A DNA stretch of 64,000 nucleotides, from contig JAPFFF010000050.1 of assembly GCA_039105265.1 (NCBI GenBank), forward strand, positions 310,001 through 374,000. The letters are read 5' to 3'. This document shows positions 19,164-30,157 of the stretch, piece after piece. Source of the DNA: Tritrichomonas musculus (Eukaryota; Parabasalia; Tritrichomonadida; Tritrichomonadidae). Made by a program: the position numbers and the translations under genes. Within the stretch, counting starts at the first letter, position 1; every line of letters begins with the position of its first letter. Below the pieces are notes generated by a model. The model was not told the origin of the DNA. It saw only the letters and a program-made list of their open reading frames with translations, and did no database searches.

Positions 19164-19404
19164 GAAAGAATTTTGGAAATCCTGGCAGAAGGACCAAAAT
19201 TTTTCAAAGAAATTTTATAATTCTTTTATTTTGTGAAAAAATAAAAAATGCAAAATTTTTGAAAGAATTTTATTAGTCCTGGCAGATGGACCAGTTTATT
19301 TCAGAGAAATTATAAATAATTTTATTTTGTGAATAATTAAAAATGCTAAAAAAATTGAATGAATTTTGTAAGTCCACAGGTCCATTGACTTTAACAAGTC
19401 TATG
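19164..19404. repeat. Degenerate tandem repeat, about 100-bp unit
   Basis: Two full and one partial unit, each with a core like AGTCCTGGCAGATGGACCAG followed by TTTTATTTTGTGAA and AAAAATGC. The third unit is cut where the hAT fragment begins. Confidence 0.6.
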
Positions 19405-19994
19405 TATAAAAATATTAAAACATTTGATTATTTAATTTTAAATATAATTACTAGCCTATAAAAAGTATATAATTGTCTTTCTTCTTCAGAAATCTCGTCA
19501 TATTCATTTTCATTAAACAATCCAAATTTTCGATATAATTATTATCATTAAAAACAATAAAATTTTTATATTTTATGTGCTTTCTCATATTAATAGTTAA
19601 TTCAATAGTTCTGGAATGTTATATTTATCTACAAATAGAAATTGACATGAAGATGATTAAATTTACGATATTTTAGAAACCATTGATTATTCAATTATTA
19701 TGATGATTATTTGTTGTAAAATATGTAATTAAAGAGAATTAACAATATTCATTAGAACCTTATAAATTTCTTTAATCATTTTGGCCATTTGTCAATGAAA
19801 TAAAAAAAGAATCGGATACATTTTTTGTTAAAAAAATACTGACAAAAAACCTGACATTCGATACAAATTTTCCACTTTAGTATCGATTCTTCGGTTTTTT
19901 ATCGATAAATACCGTTACCGGTGGTTAGAGCCGGTAATATCGATATTTTACCGGGAAAATAACCGCTACCGGAGAGGATCGATACACAACCCTG
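19405..19994 (-). mobile_element. Truncated hAT-like element copy
   Basis: About 590 bp is the reverse complement of the left part of the element at 50942-51530. Its outer end reads, on the minus strand, CAGGGTTGTGTATCGATCC, matching that element's terminus with one base difference. It includes the CCGGTA/TACCGG-rich subterminal region. The inner end stops near 19405, without the opposite terminus, so this is a truncated copy. No coding capacity is seen. Confidence 0.75.
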
Positions 19995-20343
19995 AAATAT
20001 GTTTCCTAAATGCAATTCAAATTAAAAATATAAATTTGCTTTTGTTGTTTTTAAGCTCATTTAGTAGAAAAAATTTTAAATGAAGATAATTTTGAGATTC
20101 TAATCAAATAATTTTACATAATATAATAAAATATTCTTATTAAAATTATATAAATCATATAATAAAAGAATAAAGTATTTTATATCCCAGTATAAAAGCA
20201 TTTTTATATCTCTAACAAAAAATTGAGATTGAAAAAAGAAGTAAGAAAATTTTAATTCAATTTCTAGTCAAATACTTTAACCTCTTGAAAAAATTCAATA
20301 AGAGTCATCGGATTATTATCCAGAATTAATAATTTTATTTTTT
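19995..20343. other. AT-rich 5' flank
   Basis: No gene. It leads into the charged-protein gene at 20344; no distinct promoter motif was identified. Confidence 0.5.
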
Positions 20344-23300
20344 ATGATAGGATTTAGATATTTTGTTATCCCCCGATTTAATCCAAGTTACAACATCGAC
20401 AAGCTCAAAGATCTTAAGATATCCAAAATTAGCTCAATTCATGCCCGATACCAAGAAGGCAAACTCTGTGTTGTTTTAGTCCATACTTTTTCAAATTGCT
20501 TAGAAAAACAAGTTAGAGAAGGCTTTCAACAAGTATCTACTTCCAGATCTTATATAAATATCATAGAACAAGAAGCAAATTCAACTACACTATATTTATT
20601 ATCCACTTATATACCTCTTCAGAAGATAACCGGAGTTAAAAATCTTTTGAATACTTTTTCGAAAGGGAATTATAAAATCACTCCCTCAAATAATAATACT
20701 GGCTGGTGTATTTATTGGAGAATTGAATTTAAAAGTTTAAATTTTGCAAAACATGCGATTAATTTTATACCGAACATTCCATTTGAGAACGGAAAAACAT
20801 TTTTATCCTCAAGTCCTTTTGATATTCCATTAATTCAATTTAACGAATCATCTTTAATTCAAAATTTTTTATCCAAAAGTTACTGTAGTGTTAGTGTCGA
20901 ATTCCCTAACAAAGCTTTATTATCATCAAAAAAAAATATAACAATTGTACTAGCCAAAAATAATATCACGGCAAAAATGATAGTTTCTGAAACAAATCAT
21001 GAAATATATAAAGGTAAACCTATTAGTTGCCAATACTTTATTGATTCCACATTTATGAAGTATCTTTTTTTATATATTACTAAAGTTGAATCATCATCTT
21101 CCATTACAGACATCAGAGACTTTTATGATCAAATGAAAGAAATTGGCCCAGTTTATCAGGTTTATGAGGACGAAGAACCAGGATCCAAAAGCTATAAAGT
21201 AATATTCCAATCTCCAAAAACTCTTAGGAAACTTTTTTCGAACGAAAAATACACCTGTTCATTTCCCGAGTATTCTATATACACCATTTACAATTTCGCT
21301 CCGAATTCTACAGAAAAAAATATATCCACATATCTTGAAAAAGCTGATTTAGCGATTGTTTACATTGAAACATGTTCAGAGAAAAGCACCATTTTACCAA
21401 GATTCCGTGTTTTTATAAAGAATTCTGAAGAAGAAAAATTCTTATCATTTTTCAAATCTTCCAACTGCATCTACCGGAACGTAACGCGACCCTTTTGTGT
21501 CAAATTCATGCATGAAAAAGAGTTTGAAGCATCAAATGATGATACTCTTAGCAGTATGAGGACGATCCAAGTCCCTTCAAATCCAAACAAGACGATTAAT
21601 GACGTTTTTAACGAATATTCACGTTTTGGCATCATCAATCTCATCTTTTTAGACACGAAACTGTCGCGTTACTCGATCACCTATAACGAGGACAGTCAAT
21701 ATTTGAATGCCAAAAAATTTTTGGATGCAAATTTCCCCTCAAAAAGTACAATTGTTGTCAACAAGGAGAAGAAAGCAAGCTTGATCATCACCAAGAATTC
21801 GAACAGCATTCAAATCACGCGTTCTCAAGCCATAAGTCTTCCATTCTTGATGAGTTCTGATGATGAAAACAGCCAATACAGCAACAAAATGACAAAAGTT
21901 TCTTCATCAACAGTTCCTGCACCGAAAGATGACGGTTTCGGTTATTTGCCACCCCCACAAAAGGGTACCGATTCAAGCAACACCTCAAAGCAGAATAATC
22001 TCTCTCGCTATTCATCACAACGCTTCATTAAGAAGAAGCTCGGCAATAATAAACAGTCTGTTCTGGTCGACAATGAAGACGGCGAAGAAGACGAAGGCGA
22101 TTGCGAAGAGATTGTCTTCGTTCCTCAACGACCAACGATAATGTCAAAAATATTCTTCAAACGCTTCTTTAATAGAGACATGCCAAAGAAAGAAGAAGAA
22201 GAAAATGAAAAATCTAAAAGAAAAAAGGAAAGTGAAGATGAAAGTGAAAGTGAAAGCGTCGAATATGATGACGATGATGAAGTTCATATAAAGCAAGGAT
22301 CGAAGATGAGCCCTTATCTTGAAGAAGACGCATTCAACGTTGAGAAAATAAGTAAGAGGAAAAATGCAAGAAATCATGAAGTTCAAGAGGAGGAGGAAGA
22401 GGAAGAAATCGAAGAAGAATACATCGTGGAATACGTTGAAGAAGAAGAAGAGGAGGAAGAATACATAGAGCCAGTAAAATCAAAAAGTAAAACCAATAAA
22501 AACATGAATAAATATCTAAGAAAGAAAACATTCATTGAAGAAGAAGAAGACAATATTGAAGTCCCTGCGAGAACAAAGAATAAAAAGTCGAGAATGAAGA
22601 ATGAAGTACCATATGAAGATGATGAAGACAATATTGAAGCACCTGCAAGGACAAAGAACAAAAAGTCGAGAATGAAGAATGAAGTGCATTATGATGATGA
22701 TGATGAAATTGAAGCACCTGTAATATCAAAGAATAAAAAGTCGAGAATGAAGAATGAATTTTATGATGATGAAGAAGAAGAAATTGAGACTCCTTTTGCT
22801 CATCTAAAAGATAAAATCACAAAACCTTTCTATGCAGCAAACAAGAACAAAATGGCAAACAATGAAAATGACGAAGACGACGAAGAAATAACTTTTGCTC
22901 ATCAAAAATCAAAGAACAAATTTTTGAGAAAGAAAATGGCCAACAATGCCAATTACGACGACGACAATGATGACGATATTTATCTTGCTCAATCAAGATT
23001 GAATAGAAGATCAGCCAAAAAAATAATTGATGATGATGACGATGATGATGATGAGATTCAGTTTGGCCAGCAAAGATTAAAAAATAAATCCAGAAAAAGT
23101 CAGAAAGACAGCTCAACGAATTCATCATCAGCTATTTCGAAGAGAAATAGAAACATGCAAAATGATTCGATTCAGGAGGAAGATAATCAAGCAAATCAGT
23201 TCGAGTATGACGACGATGAAAATGACGATTCGGATTTTGTGATGAACGGAAAAAATTCGAATGATAGTCAGTTTTCTCATAATTCAAGCAGAAACAAGAA

Positions 23301-23355
23301 ATATACCAAAAATAGTGATGATGAAAGTGATGATTTACAAGATGATGAAGATTAA
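20344..23355 (+). CDS. Large protein with acidic/basic repeat tail, unknown
   Basis: A 1003-residue protein. The first half (about 1-500) is a mixed alpha/beta sequence with no recognised family; several stretches look like successive RRM-size modules, but RNP motifs are not clear. From about 555 it becomes low complexity: long Glu/Asp runs alternate with basic patches. A 25-30-residue unit recurs about four times near 735-815, with the core KNKKSRMKNE, preceded by IEAPARTKN-type sequence and followed by acidic residues. Such charged tails are common in nuclear, chromatin or ribosome-biogenesis proteins, which is only a suggestion. The frame is intact. Confidence 0.7.
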   Translation: MIGFRYFVIPRFNPSYNIDKLKDLKISKISSIHARYQEGKLCVVLVHTFSNCLEKQVREGFQQVSTSRSYINIIEQEANSTTLYLLSTYIPLQKITGVKNLLNTFSKGNYKITPSNNNTGWCIYWRIEFKSLNFAKHAINFIPNIPFENGKTFLSSSPFDIPLIQFNESSLIQNFLSKSYCSVSVEFPNKALLSSKKNITIVLAKNNITAKMIVSETNHEIYKGKPISCQYFIDSTFMKYLFLYITKVESSSSITDIRDFYDQMKEIGPVYQVYEDEEPGSKSYKVIFQSPKTLRKLFSNEKYTCSFPEYSIYTIYNFAPNSTEKNISTYLEKADLAIVYIETCSEKSTILPRFRVFIKNSEEEKFLSFFKSSNCIYRNVTRPFCVKFMHEKEFEASNDDTLSSMRTIQVPSNPNKTINDVFNEYSRFGIINLIFLDTKLSRYSITYNEDSQYLNAKKFLDANFPSKSTIVVNKEKKASLIITKNSNSIQITRSQAISLPFLMSSDDENSQYSNKMTKVSSSTVPAPKDDGFGYLPPPQKGTDSSNTSKQNNLSRYSSQRFIKKKLGNNKQSVLVDNEDGEEDEGDCEEIVFVPQRPTIMSKIFFKRFFNRDMPKKEEEENEKSKRKKESEDESESESVEYDDDDEVHIKQGSKMSPYLEEDAFNVEKISKRKNARNHEVQEEEEEEEIEEEYIVEYVEEEEEEEEYIEPVKSKSKTNKNMNKYLRKKTFIEEEEDNIEVPARTKNKKSRMKNEVPYEDDEDNIEAPARTKNKKSRMKNEVHYDDDDEIEAPVISKNKKSRMKNEFYDDEEEEIETPFAHLKDKITKPFYAANKNKMANNENDEDDEEITFAHQKSKNKFLRKKMANNANYDDDNDDDIYLAQSRLNRRSAKKIIDDDDDDDDEIQFGQQRLKNKSRKSQKDSSTNSSSAISKRNRNMQNDSIQEEDNQANQFEYDDDENDDSDFVMNGKNSNDSQFSHNSSRNKKYTKNSDDESDDLQDDED

Positions 23356-23803
23356 TCTTTTTTATTTTTTTTTATTTTTAATAATAACTGATTTGACTTA
23401 TTTTTAAATATGTTGCAATGCTATATTTCATTTAAAATTTAATTTATTAAAGTATTTGATAATATTTTAACTTTTTTTTAAATTTAAAAAAAAAAAAAAT
23501 GTGTCGTAAAATAGAATGTGAAATGAAATCTTATATTTGACTTCTAAGAAAGTACTTTTTGACTTAAATCTTTTGAAAAGAGAGCAAATATATTTGTTTA
23601 TGAAATCTGACTTCTTAAGAAAAAGTTTTATCAATTGAATACTTATTGAAAATTATAAAAGAAAAAATTTTAAGTATGAAATAAAGCTTTATATTTTAAT
23701 TTGAGCAATAAATATAAAATAAAAATGAAGTTATTTTATCAAATAAAAATAAAAAGAGTTTTATTTTCAAAATATTTATTAAAATATTTTAAATTATAAA
23801 GAA
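23356..23803. other. Convergent intergenic region
   Basis: AT-rich spacer between two converging genes, with homopolymer tracts. Nothing else is visible. Confidence 0.6.
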
Positions 23804-26800
23804 TCAAATCTCTTCGATTTTTTTATTTGATTCCATTTCTATTTTTGAATCAATGAAGCTTATGTATTTTTCATAATCTTCTTTATTAATATCCTTTGAA
23901 ATGAAATTTTCATCCATTTTCAATTGTAAAACGATGTCGCTGAATTCAGGTCTTTCTTTTGGATTCTGCGACCAGCATTTTTCAATTAATATCTTGAATC
24001 TTTTTGGAATAGAATCATTCAATACAGGACGTTCAGCTTTTCTAATGATTTTATCATAAACTTGAGAAGTACTGTCAGCTTGATCAAAAGGTTTCTCATT
24101 TGTTAAAATTTCATACATAACGAGAGAAAATGAATAAACATCGCTTGCTTTACTATAGATGTTTGATTCAAGAACCTCAGGAGCTGAATAAATTGGAGTT
24201 CCTTTTGCTCCTGATATTGATTGATGCGTCATATTATTTGTGTTTGTGAGTCTTGTTAATAACCCGAAATCACCAATTTTCGGACACAAAATGTCGTCAA
24301 GATAAATGTTCGATGGATTTAAAGAACAATGAAGAACATCATGTGAATGCAGATATGACATTCCTGATGCAATTCCATAGATAGTGATCAATTTTTTAGT
24401 CTTGTCCCATCCACAAATCTTTTTATTCATTTTTTCAAGTTCTAAAATTTGTTCGAGAACTCCGTTTGTGAAAAGTTCAGTCACGACGACTGGTTTTTGT
24501 TGTTTCTTAAAATCAATCAGACTCAATCCTACAAATTTCAACAATGATGGATGGTTTAATTGAGAAATAACGTTCAAATCACGCAACAAACTTTCTTTTT
24601 CATTGTCTGTAATTTGAACACTTTTTATCATTGAAATACTCGCAGCGAATTCATTTTGTGTTTCTTTTTCACGAATTTTCACTATTTTGAAAGTATCTTT
24701 CTTAATAATTACTTCTTCGGTCTGATATTTATTCAGATCAAAGAAGCCACAATTGATATTATCATCAACGTCATCTGTTTCAATAATTTTTCCTTTAACA
24801 TTTGTTTCGATGTTAAATCTAACTTTATTTCTTTGTTCATTGCATTTATTATTAGTATTGCTGTTGCTGATCTTGCTTTGTAGTAATTCAGTTATATAAT
24901 CAACATAATTTAAATATTCTTCTTTATCTACAGTTGGTGTAATAAAGCTTGGATCACTTGTGAGTATGCTGCATATCTTACTGAAAGAAGGCCTGGCTTG
25001 TGGATCTTCACTCCAACATTTTTGGATTAATTTTTTATAACAATAAGGAATTTGAACATTGAATTTAGGACGAAATCCATTCTCGATTAGCATCAATAAA
25101 TGATAAATATTTCCAACTCCACTATAAGGCTTTTCATTTGTCATTATTTCATACATAATCATAGCAAATGAATAAACATCACCAGCAAAACTATAGTTAT
25201 GCCTTTGTATCACTTCGGGTGCAGCATAAGCATAAGTTCCTTTAAATCCAGAAAGAACGTGCTTCATATAACCTGTTTCTTCATTGATGTTCTTTGACAT
25301 TCCAAAGTCAGCAATTTTTGGATATAAAAAATCATCGAGTAAAATATTTTCAGGCTTTAAATCACGATGAATAATATTTCGGTTGTTTATATATGCCATT
25401 CCAGCAGCGATTCCATAAATATTAATTAATTTTTTAGTATCATCCCAATCGTGATTTCCAAAGCCATTTCTTTCCTTCATAAGAATGTCTTCTAATGATC
25501 CATTGTTTGCAAACTCAGTTATTATAACTGGCTTTGATTTATTTTTGAAGTTTTTAGATGAGAAACCAATGAATTTTAATATCGATGGATGATTTATTGT
25601 TGATATTATATCTATTTCTCTAGATAAATTCAAAATTGTATCTTCAGAACATTGGTCTATTTCATATATCGATATTTTAGCTGCATAAGTAATATCTTTT
25701 TCTATTTCAATGACTTTGTAAACATTTCCAAAACTGCCATTTCCAATTTTTTTCTGTTTTAAAAAATGATTAAGATCACTAGAGCCGATATTTACATTTA
25801 AATTGATTCTTAACCAATCAGTAAGTTTAGAATAATCAAGCTTTATTTTACGGAATCTTTCATTTTGATTTTGAATGTAGTTGTTCAATTCTAAAATTTC
25901 ATTCTTTACTGTTTTTTCATGAATTTCTTCAGTAAAACGAACAAATCTTAAAAATTCTTCTTTATCAATATTAGTAAAGAATTCTATATTTGTTTTTATA
26001 TGGTGAACAATTTCTTCAAATGTTGGCCTTTCTTTTGGATCTTGATTCCAACATTTACTTATAAGATTTTGATAACAAGTTGGTGTTGTTTCTTTAAAAC
26101 TTGGACGATAACCATCATAACATTGATCATCTTGAAAAGGTATTTCATCTGTGATTAATTCATAAGCAATCACAGCAAACGAATAAACATCACTTGCTGA
26201 ACTATAAATGGCACTTTTCATTATTTCAGGTGCATGATAAATACTATAATCTTCCAATAATGAATCACCAATTAAAATATCGGATAATGGAATAATTGGA
26301 TTTTCTGACAGATTTTTAGAATCATCAAATCCTGCAATTTTAGGGAATAAAAAGTCATCCAAATATATGTTGGATGGCATTAGACGACAATGTATTATGT
26401 TTATTGAGTGTAAATATGACATTGCCGTTGCTATTCCATATAATAAAATCAACTTTTTGGTATCATTAAGTAATGGCTCATCTTTCTTCCTTCTATTGAT
26501 TGTTATCATTCTTTCCAATGTTCCATTTGAAGCCGATTCAAAGATCAAAATGGGATGCTGCCTCCTTTTGAAATCAATTGGACTGTATTTAAGGAATTTC
26601 AAAAATAATGGATGCTTAACTTCTAATAAATGATTAATTTCATGTGATAAGTTAAAATATCGAAATGAGTCACTTTCTCTTCTATCTTTTAAAATCTTTT
26701 TTGCAAAGAATTTTTTCTTAGTTTCTTTGTGTTTTATCAAGTAAAGTTTTGAATGATTGAAATCATCAAAATTACGGATTAAATATTGCTTCTCATATTC

Positions 26801-29800
26801 ATCAATTCTGGCATATTCAAAATCAGTTTTGACATCATTTGCTTCTGTCTCAAAAACTGGTCTAAAATTGATTTTGCTTTTGAGTTCAACAAATTTTTCT
26901 TTCCGATTTCTAACAAAGCTTTCAAGACCAACTATTCGTCTAGAAGATTCAAACGAAAATGGAGACTCATCAATGTACTTAACGTAGGCTTGGAATTCTT
27001 CTTTATTGATGCTATCGGTAATGAAATCAGGATTCGTTTTCAGTTCAGTTATTATTTCCGAAAATGATGGACGTGATGAAGGTTCTTGTGACCAACATCG
27101 TTCAATCAATGTCTTGTAACTTTCATTAATCGGTTTAATGAATTTAGGTCGTTCTTGTTCATTCACAATTCGTCGCTTGATTTCAAATGGACTATTGAAT
27201 TCGTTATATTCATCAAATGGCTGCTCTTCGGTGAAGATTTCATACATAATTAATGAGAATGAATAAACATCGCTTTTCTTGCTGTAGCCTTTATTCAGGT
27301 ACACTTCAGGTGCGATGTAAACAGGTGTTCCTTTGATTCTCTTATTTGGTTCCACTTTGCCACTTTTCATTTCTTTAGCTATGTTGAAACCAGAAATTTT
27401 TGGATATAAAGAGTCATCGAGATATACGTTATATGGCTTTAAATCGCGATGCAAAATGTTATATGAATGCAAGTAGGACATCCCAGCAGCAATTCCGTAA
27501 ATTATGATGAGTTTCTTCGTATCATCCAAGCTCACATTCTCATTGTAGTTGCCGTCTCCCATTTTATTCATCTGCTCATCATTGTTATCATTGTCATTAT
27601 ACTCTTCTTCTTCGGCAACCTTTTCATTATTTTCATCATTGGCATTGCCTTCTTTTTCATTGCCATTTTCTTTTTCATTATCATTTTCTTTTTCATTTTT
27701 AATTTCTTCTTCTTTTTTATTGTTATCAGAAGGATGATTATTTATTTGATTTTTTAATTCTTCTCTTCTAATTCTTTCCATTTTGAGGATTCTCCCCAAA
27801 GGTCCATTTGCTGAAAATTCAGTAAAAACGATAGGTTCTTCATGAAGATGCAGCGTATATCCAAAGAACTTCAATATTGATGGATGATTCAACTGCAACA
27901 ATATATTCAACTCTTTTGAGAAGTTGATTATTTCATGCCTTTTATAAAATTTTGATCTAACAAAAGATTTTTTCTCAACAAGAGTTTCTCCTGTTTTTGC
28001 CGAGACAGTTTTTGAGACTTCATAAAAACTTCCATTTTTAATAAAGTAAGCTCCATTGAAATCATTAATATTTAAATAATATTCATCATCGACCAGGAGA
28101 TTATTTGTTTCAGTGCTGTACATGTTTTTGAAATGGAAAGAAGGCTTTATGTCAGGAAACGAATAAAGCTTGTTTTGTAAAATGTCGTCAAGTTGCTTAA
28201 CTTTTCTGGAAGGATCAAAAGTGGCATTAAATTCATCAATATAAGCAACATATTCAAAAAACGTTTCTTTATCAACCGAGTCGGTAATGAAATCAGGATT
28301 CGTTTTCAGTTCAGTTATTATTTCCGAAAATGATGGACGTGATGAAGGTTCTTGTGACCAACATCGTTCAATCAATGTCTTGTAACTTTCATTAATCGGT
28401 TTAATGAATTTCGGTCGTTCTTGTTCATTCACAATTCGTTGCTTGATTTCAAATGGACTATTGAATTCGTTATATTCATCAAATGGTTGCTCTTCGGTGA
28501 AGATTTCATACATAATTAATGAGAATGAATAAACATCGCTTTTCTTGCTGTAGCCTTTATTCAGGTACACTTCAGGTGCGATGTAAACAGGTGTTCCTTT
28601 GATTCTCTTATTTGGTTCCACTTCATCACTCTTTATTTCTTTGGCTATGTCAAACCCGTAAATTTTTGGAAAGCCATATTTATTTGTCACAATATTTGCT
28701 GGCTTTAAATTTCGATGAAGAATGTTGTGAGAGTGCAAATAAGCCATTCCAGAAGCGACGCCATAAATGTAAATCAACTTCTGTGTGTAATCTTTAAGAA
28801 TGTCAAATTGCTCGAAATCTTCAGTAATGAAGACAGGCTTAGGCTGAAAGGTGAAATCAATTGGGCTATAACCGACAAATTTCACAATTGAAGGGTGATT
28901 TACCTGTGCTAAAATGTTCACACTTCTTGCAAAGTTTATTATTTCATATCTCAAAAAGCTGCTGATTTCTTTGTTACAAAAATCAGCATGAAATCGGATG
29001 CCACTTTTTCTATCAACAACAGAAACATTGTATTTGTCACTTTTTGTTTTGTAATGTCTGATATCTAAGTCAGAACTTGAATTAATCGGACCACGAAGAG
29101 TGTCATCTATTTCACTTCTTTTTAATTTATTTGATTCCAAAATCAAATCCATTTCTTTTATCACTTTTTCAGTGTCAAAAGAAATCTTTGAATTTTCAAT
29201 GAATTTGATGTACTTTTTGAATTCATTTTCATCGACTTCACTTGTAATGAATTCTTTGTTATTTTTAAGTTCTAACTCAATTTCAGAAAAAGTGGGCCTA
29301 TCTTTAGGATCTTCTGAACAACATCTCTCAATTAATTCTTTATAACAAAGAGGAATATTGTCATCAAAATCAATTTTTGTCTTCATTTCTTCATCTTCAA
29401 ATGACGGCGTTTCATTGGTCACAATTTCATACATTAAGAGAGCGAACGAGTAAACATCGCTTGGTTTCCCATAGTCCAACTTATTCCATATTTCTGGTGC
29501 AAGATAAAAACCTTCACCTTTAAGCTTTGAATCTTTTCTGGGTTCAGTTAGAGGTAAACTTTTTGAGAGGTCTTTAACAATATCAAATCCGGAAATTTTT
29601 GGTAAGAAAGAATCATCAAAAAAAATGCACGATGGGTTTAAATTTCTATGTATTATATCATGTGAATGTAAGTATGACATTCCAGAAGCAATTCCATAAA
29701 TTAAAATCAATTTTTGAGTTTCGTTTAATTTGAATGCATTTTCATCGTCTTCTATGGTCTCAAAATAGATTTTATCGTCTTGAAGATTTAAAATTAATGA

Positions 29801-30112
29801 AAGAGGACCTTTTGAAATATGTTCAAATACAATTACTGGTTTGGATTCTGATTTGAAATCAGACAAACTAAATCCAATAAATTGTAAAAAAGATGGATGA
29901 TGAACTTTGGAAAGGATGTAAACTTCTCTATATAGATCAAGAATTTTCTTTTTTCGAAAATCGTTTAGATTTTTTTTCCAGATTTTACCAATATATTTTT
30001 GTCTCGTCTGTTGATTTACGATTTCGTAATATCGTATCTTATCATTAAAGAAAAGCTTTTTTACTTTTTCATATTTTTTTAAATCAAATGTTTCTTCTTT
30101 TGATGGTTGCAT
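23804..30112 (-). CDS. Protein with six tandem TKL-type kinase-like domains
   Basis: A 2102-residue intact frame. Catalytic-loop sequences mark six domains: HRNLNP (about residue 154), HRNLKP (470), HRDLKP (893), HCRLMP (1244), HRDLKP (1586) and HCSLNP (1932). The DFG positions read GFD, GFD, GFN, GFD, DFG and DFG. Only domain five has everything: GNGSFGNVYK loop, AAKIS lysine, HRDLKPEN and ADFGMSK. Domain six keeps DFG but lacks HRD; the others are pseudokinases. Domain three carries an Asn/Glu/Lys-rich insert (about 780-850). No membrane segment or signal peptide is seen. It probably acts as a cytosolic kinase or scaffold, with activity confined to domain five. Confidence 0.88.
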   Translation of the reverse strand: MQPSKEETFDLKKYEKVKKLFFNDKIRYYEIVNQQTRQKYIGKIWKKNLNDFRKKKILDLYREVYILSKVHHPSFLQFIGFSLSDFKSESKPVIVFEHISKGPLSLILNLQDDKIYFETIEDDENAFKLNETQKLILIYGIASGMSYLHSHDIIHRNLNPSCIFFDDSFLPKISGFDIVKDLSKSLPLTEPRKDSKLKGEGFYLAPEIWNKLDYGKPSDVYSFALLMYEIVTNETPSFEDEEMKTKIDFDDNIPLCYKELIERCCSEDPKDRPTFSEIELELKNNKEFITSEVDENEFKKYIKFIENSKISFDTEKVIKEMDLILESNKLKRSEIDDTLRGPINSSSDLDIRHYKTKSDKYNVSVVDRKSGIRFHADFCNKEISSFLRYEIINFARSVNILAQVNHPSIVKFVGYSPIDFTFQPKPVFITEDFEQFDILKDYTQKLIYIYGVASGMAYLHSHNILHRNLKPANIVTNKYGFPKIYGFDIAKEIKSDEVEPNKRIKGTPVYIAPEVYLNKGYSKKSDVYSFSLIMYEIFTEEQPFDEYNEFNSPFEIKQRIVNEQERPKFIKPINESYKTLIERCWSQEPSSRPSFSEIITELKTNPDFITDSVDKETFFEYVAYIDEFNATFDPSRKVKQLDDILQNKLYSFPDIKPSFHFKNMYSTETNNLLVDDEYYLNINDFNGAYFIKNGSFYEVSKTVSAKTGETLVEKKSFVRSKFYKRHEIINFSKELNILLQLNHPSILKFFGYTLHLHEEPIVFTEFSANGPLGRILKMERIRREELKNQINNHPSDNNKKEEEIKNEKENDNEKENGNEKEGNANDENNEKVAEEEEYNDNDNNDEQMNKMGDGNYNENVSLDDTKKLIIIYGIAAGMSYLHSYNILHRDLKPYNVYLDDSLYPKISGFNIAKEMKSGKVEPNKRIKGTPVYIAPEVYLNKGYSKKSDVYSFSLIMYEIFTEEQPFDEYNEFNSPFEIKRRIVNEQERPKFIKPINESYKTLIERCWSQEPSSRPSFSEIITELKTNPDFITDSINKEEFQAYVKYIDESPFSFESSRRIVGLESFVRNRKEKFVELKSKINFRPVFETEANDVKTDFEYARIDEYEKQYLIRNFDDFNHSKLYLIKHKETKKKFFAKKILKDRRESDSFRYFNLSHEINHLLEVKHPLFLKFLKYSPIDFKRRQHPILIFESASNGTLERMITINRRKKDEPLLNDTKKLILLYGIATAMSYLHSINIIHCRLMPSNIYLDDFLFPKIAGFDDSKNLSENPIIPLSDILIGDSLLEDYSIYHAPEIMKSAIYSSASDVYSFAVIAYELITDEIPFQDDQCYDGYRPSFKETTPTCYQNLISKCWNQDPKERPTFEEIVHHIKTNIEFFTNIDKEEFLRFVRFTEEIHEKTVKNEILELNNYIQNQNERFRKIKLDYSKLTDWLRINLNVNIGSSDLNHFLKQKKIGNGSFGNVYKVIEIEKDITYAAKISIYEIDQCSEDTILNLSREIDIISTINHPSILKFIGFSSKNFKNKSKPVIITEFANNGSLEDILMKERNGFGNHDWDDTKKLINIYGIAAGMAYINNRNIIHRDLKPENILLDDFLYPKIADFGMSKNINEETGYMKHVLSGFKGTYAYAAPEVIQRHNYSFAGDVYSFAMIMYEIMTNEKPYSGVGNIYHLLMLIENGFRPKFNVQIPYCYKKLIQKCWSEDPQARPSFSKICSILTSDPSFITPTVDKEEYLNYVDYITELLQSKISNSNTNNKCNEQRNKVRFNIETNVKGKIIETDDVDDNINCGFFDLNKYQTEEVIIKKDTFKIVKIREKETQNEFAASISMIKSVQITDNEKESLLRDLNVISQLNHPSLLKFVGLSLIDFKKQQKPVVVTELFTNGVLEQILELEKMNKKICGWDKTKKLITIYGIASGMSYLHSHDVLHCSLNPSNIYLDDILCPKIGDFGLLTRLTNTNNMTHQSISGAKGTPIYSAPEVLESNIYSKASDVYSFSLVMYEILTNEKPFDQADSTSQVYDKIIRKAERPVLNDSIPKRFKILIEKCWSQNPKERPEFSDIVLQLKMDENFISKDINKEDYEKYISFIDSKIEMESNKKIEEI
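27015..28622 (-). repeat. 342-bp direct duplication inside the kinase gene
   Basis: Positions 27015-27356 and 28281-28622 are almost identical, at a constant offset of 1266 bp (422 codons). They encode the C-lobes of kinase domains two and three, including GTPVYIAPEVYLNKGYSKKS. Only a few substitutions are seen, while the rest of the two domains differs strongly. Confidence 0.9.
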
Positions 30113-30157
30113 TTTAAGCTAAGGAATATTACCAACCAAATTTCGAAAATTTTTGGT

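Noticed and set aside
22144-23128. Several minus-strand open frames rich in Ser, Phe or His opposite the charged-protein gene
   Set aside because: They are antisense readings of Glu/Asp/Lys codon runs; the plus-strand frame is far longer and coherent.
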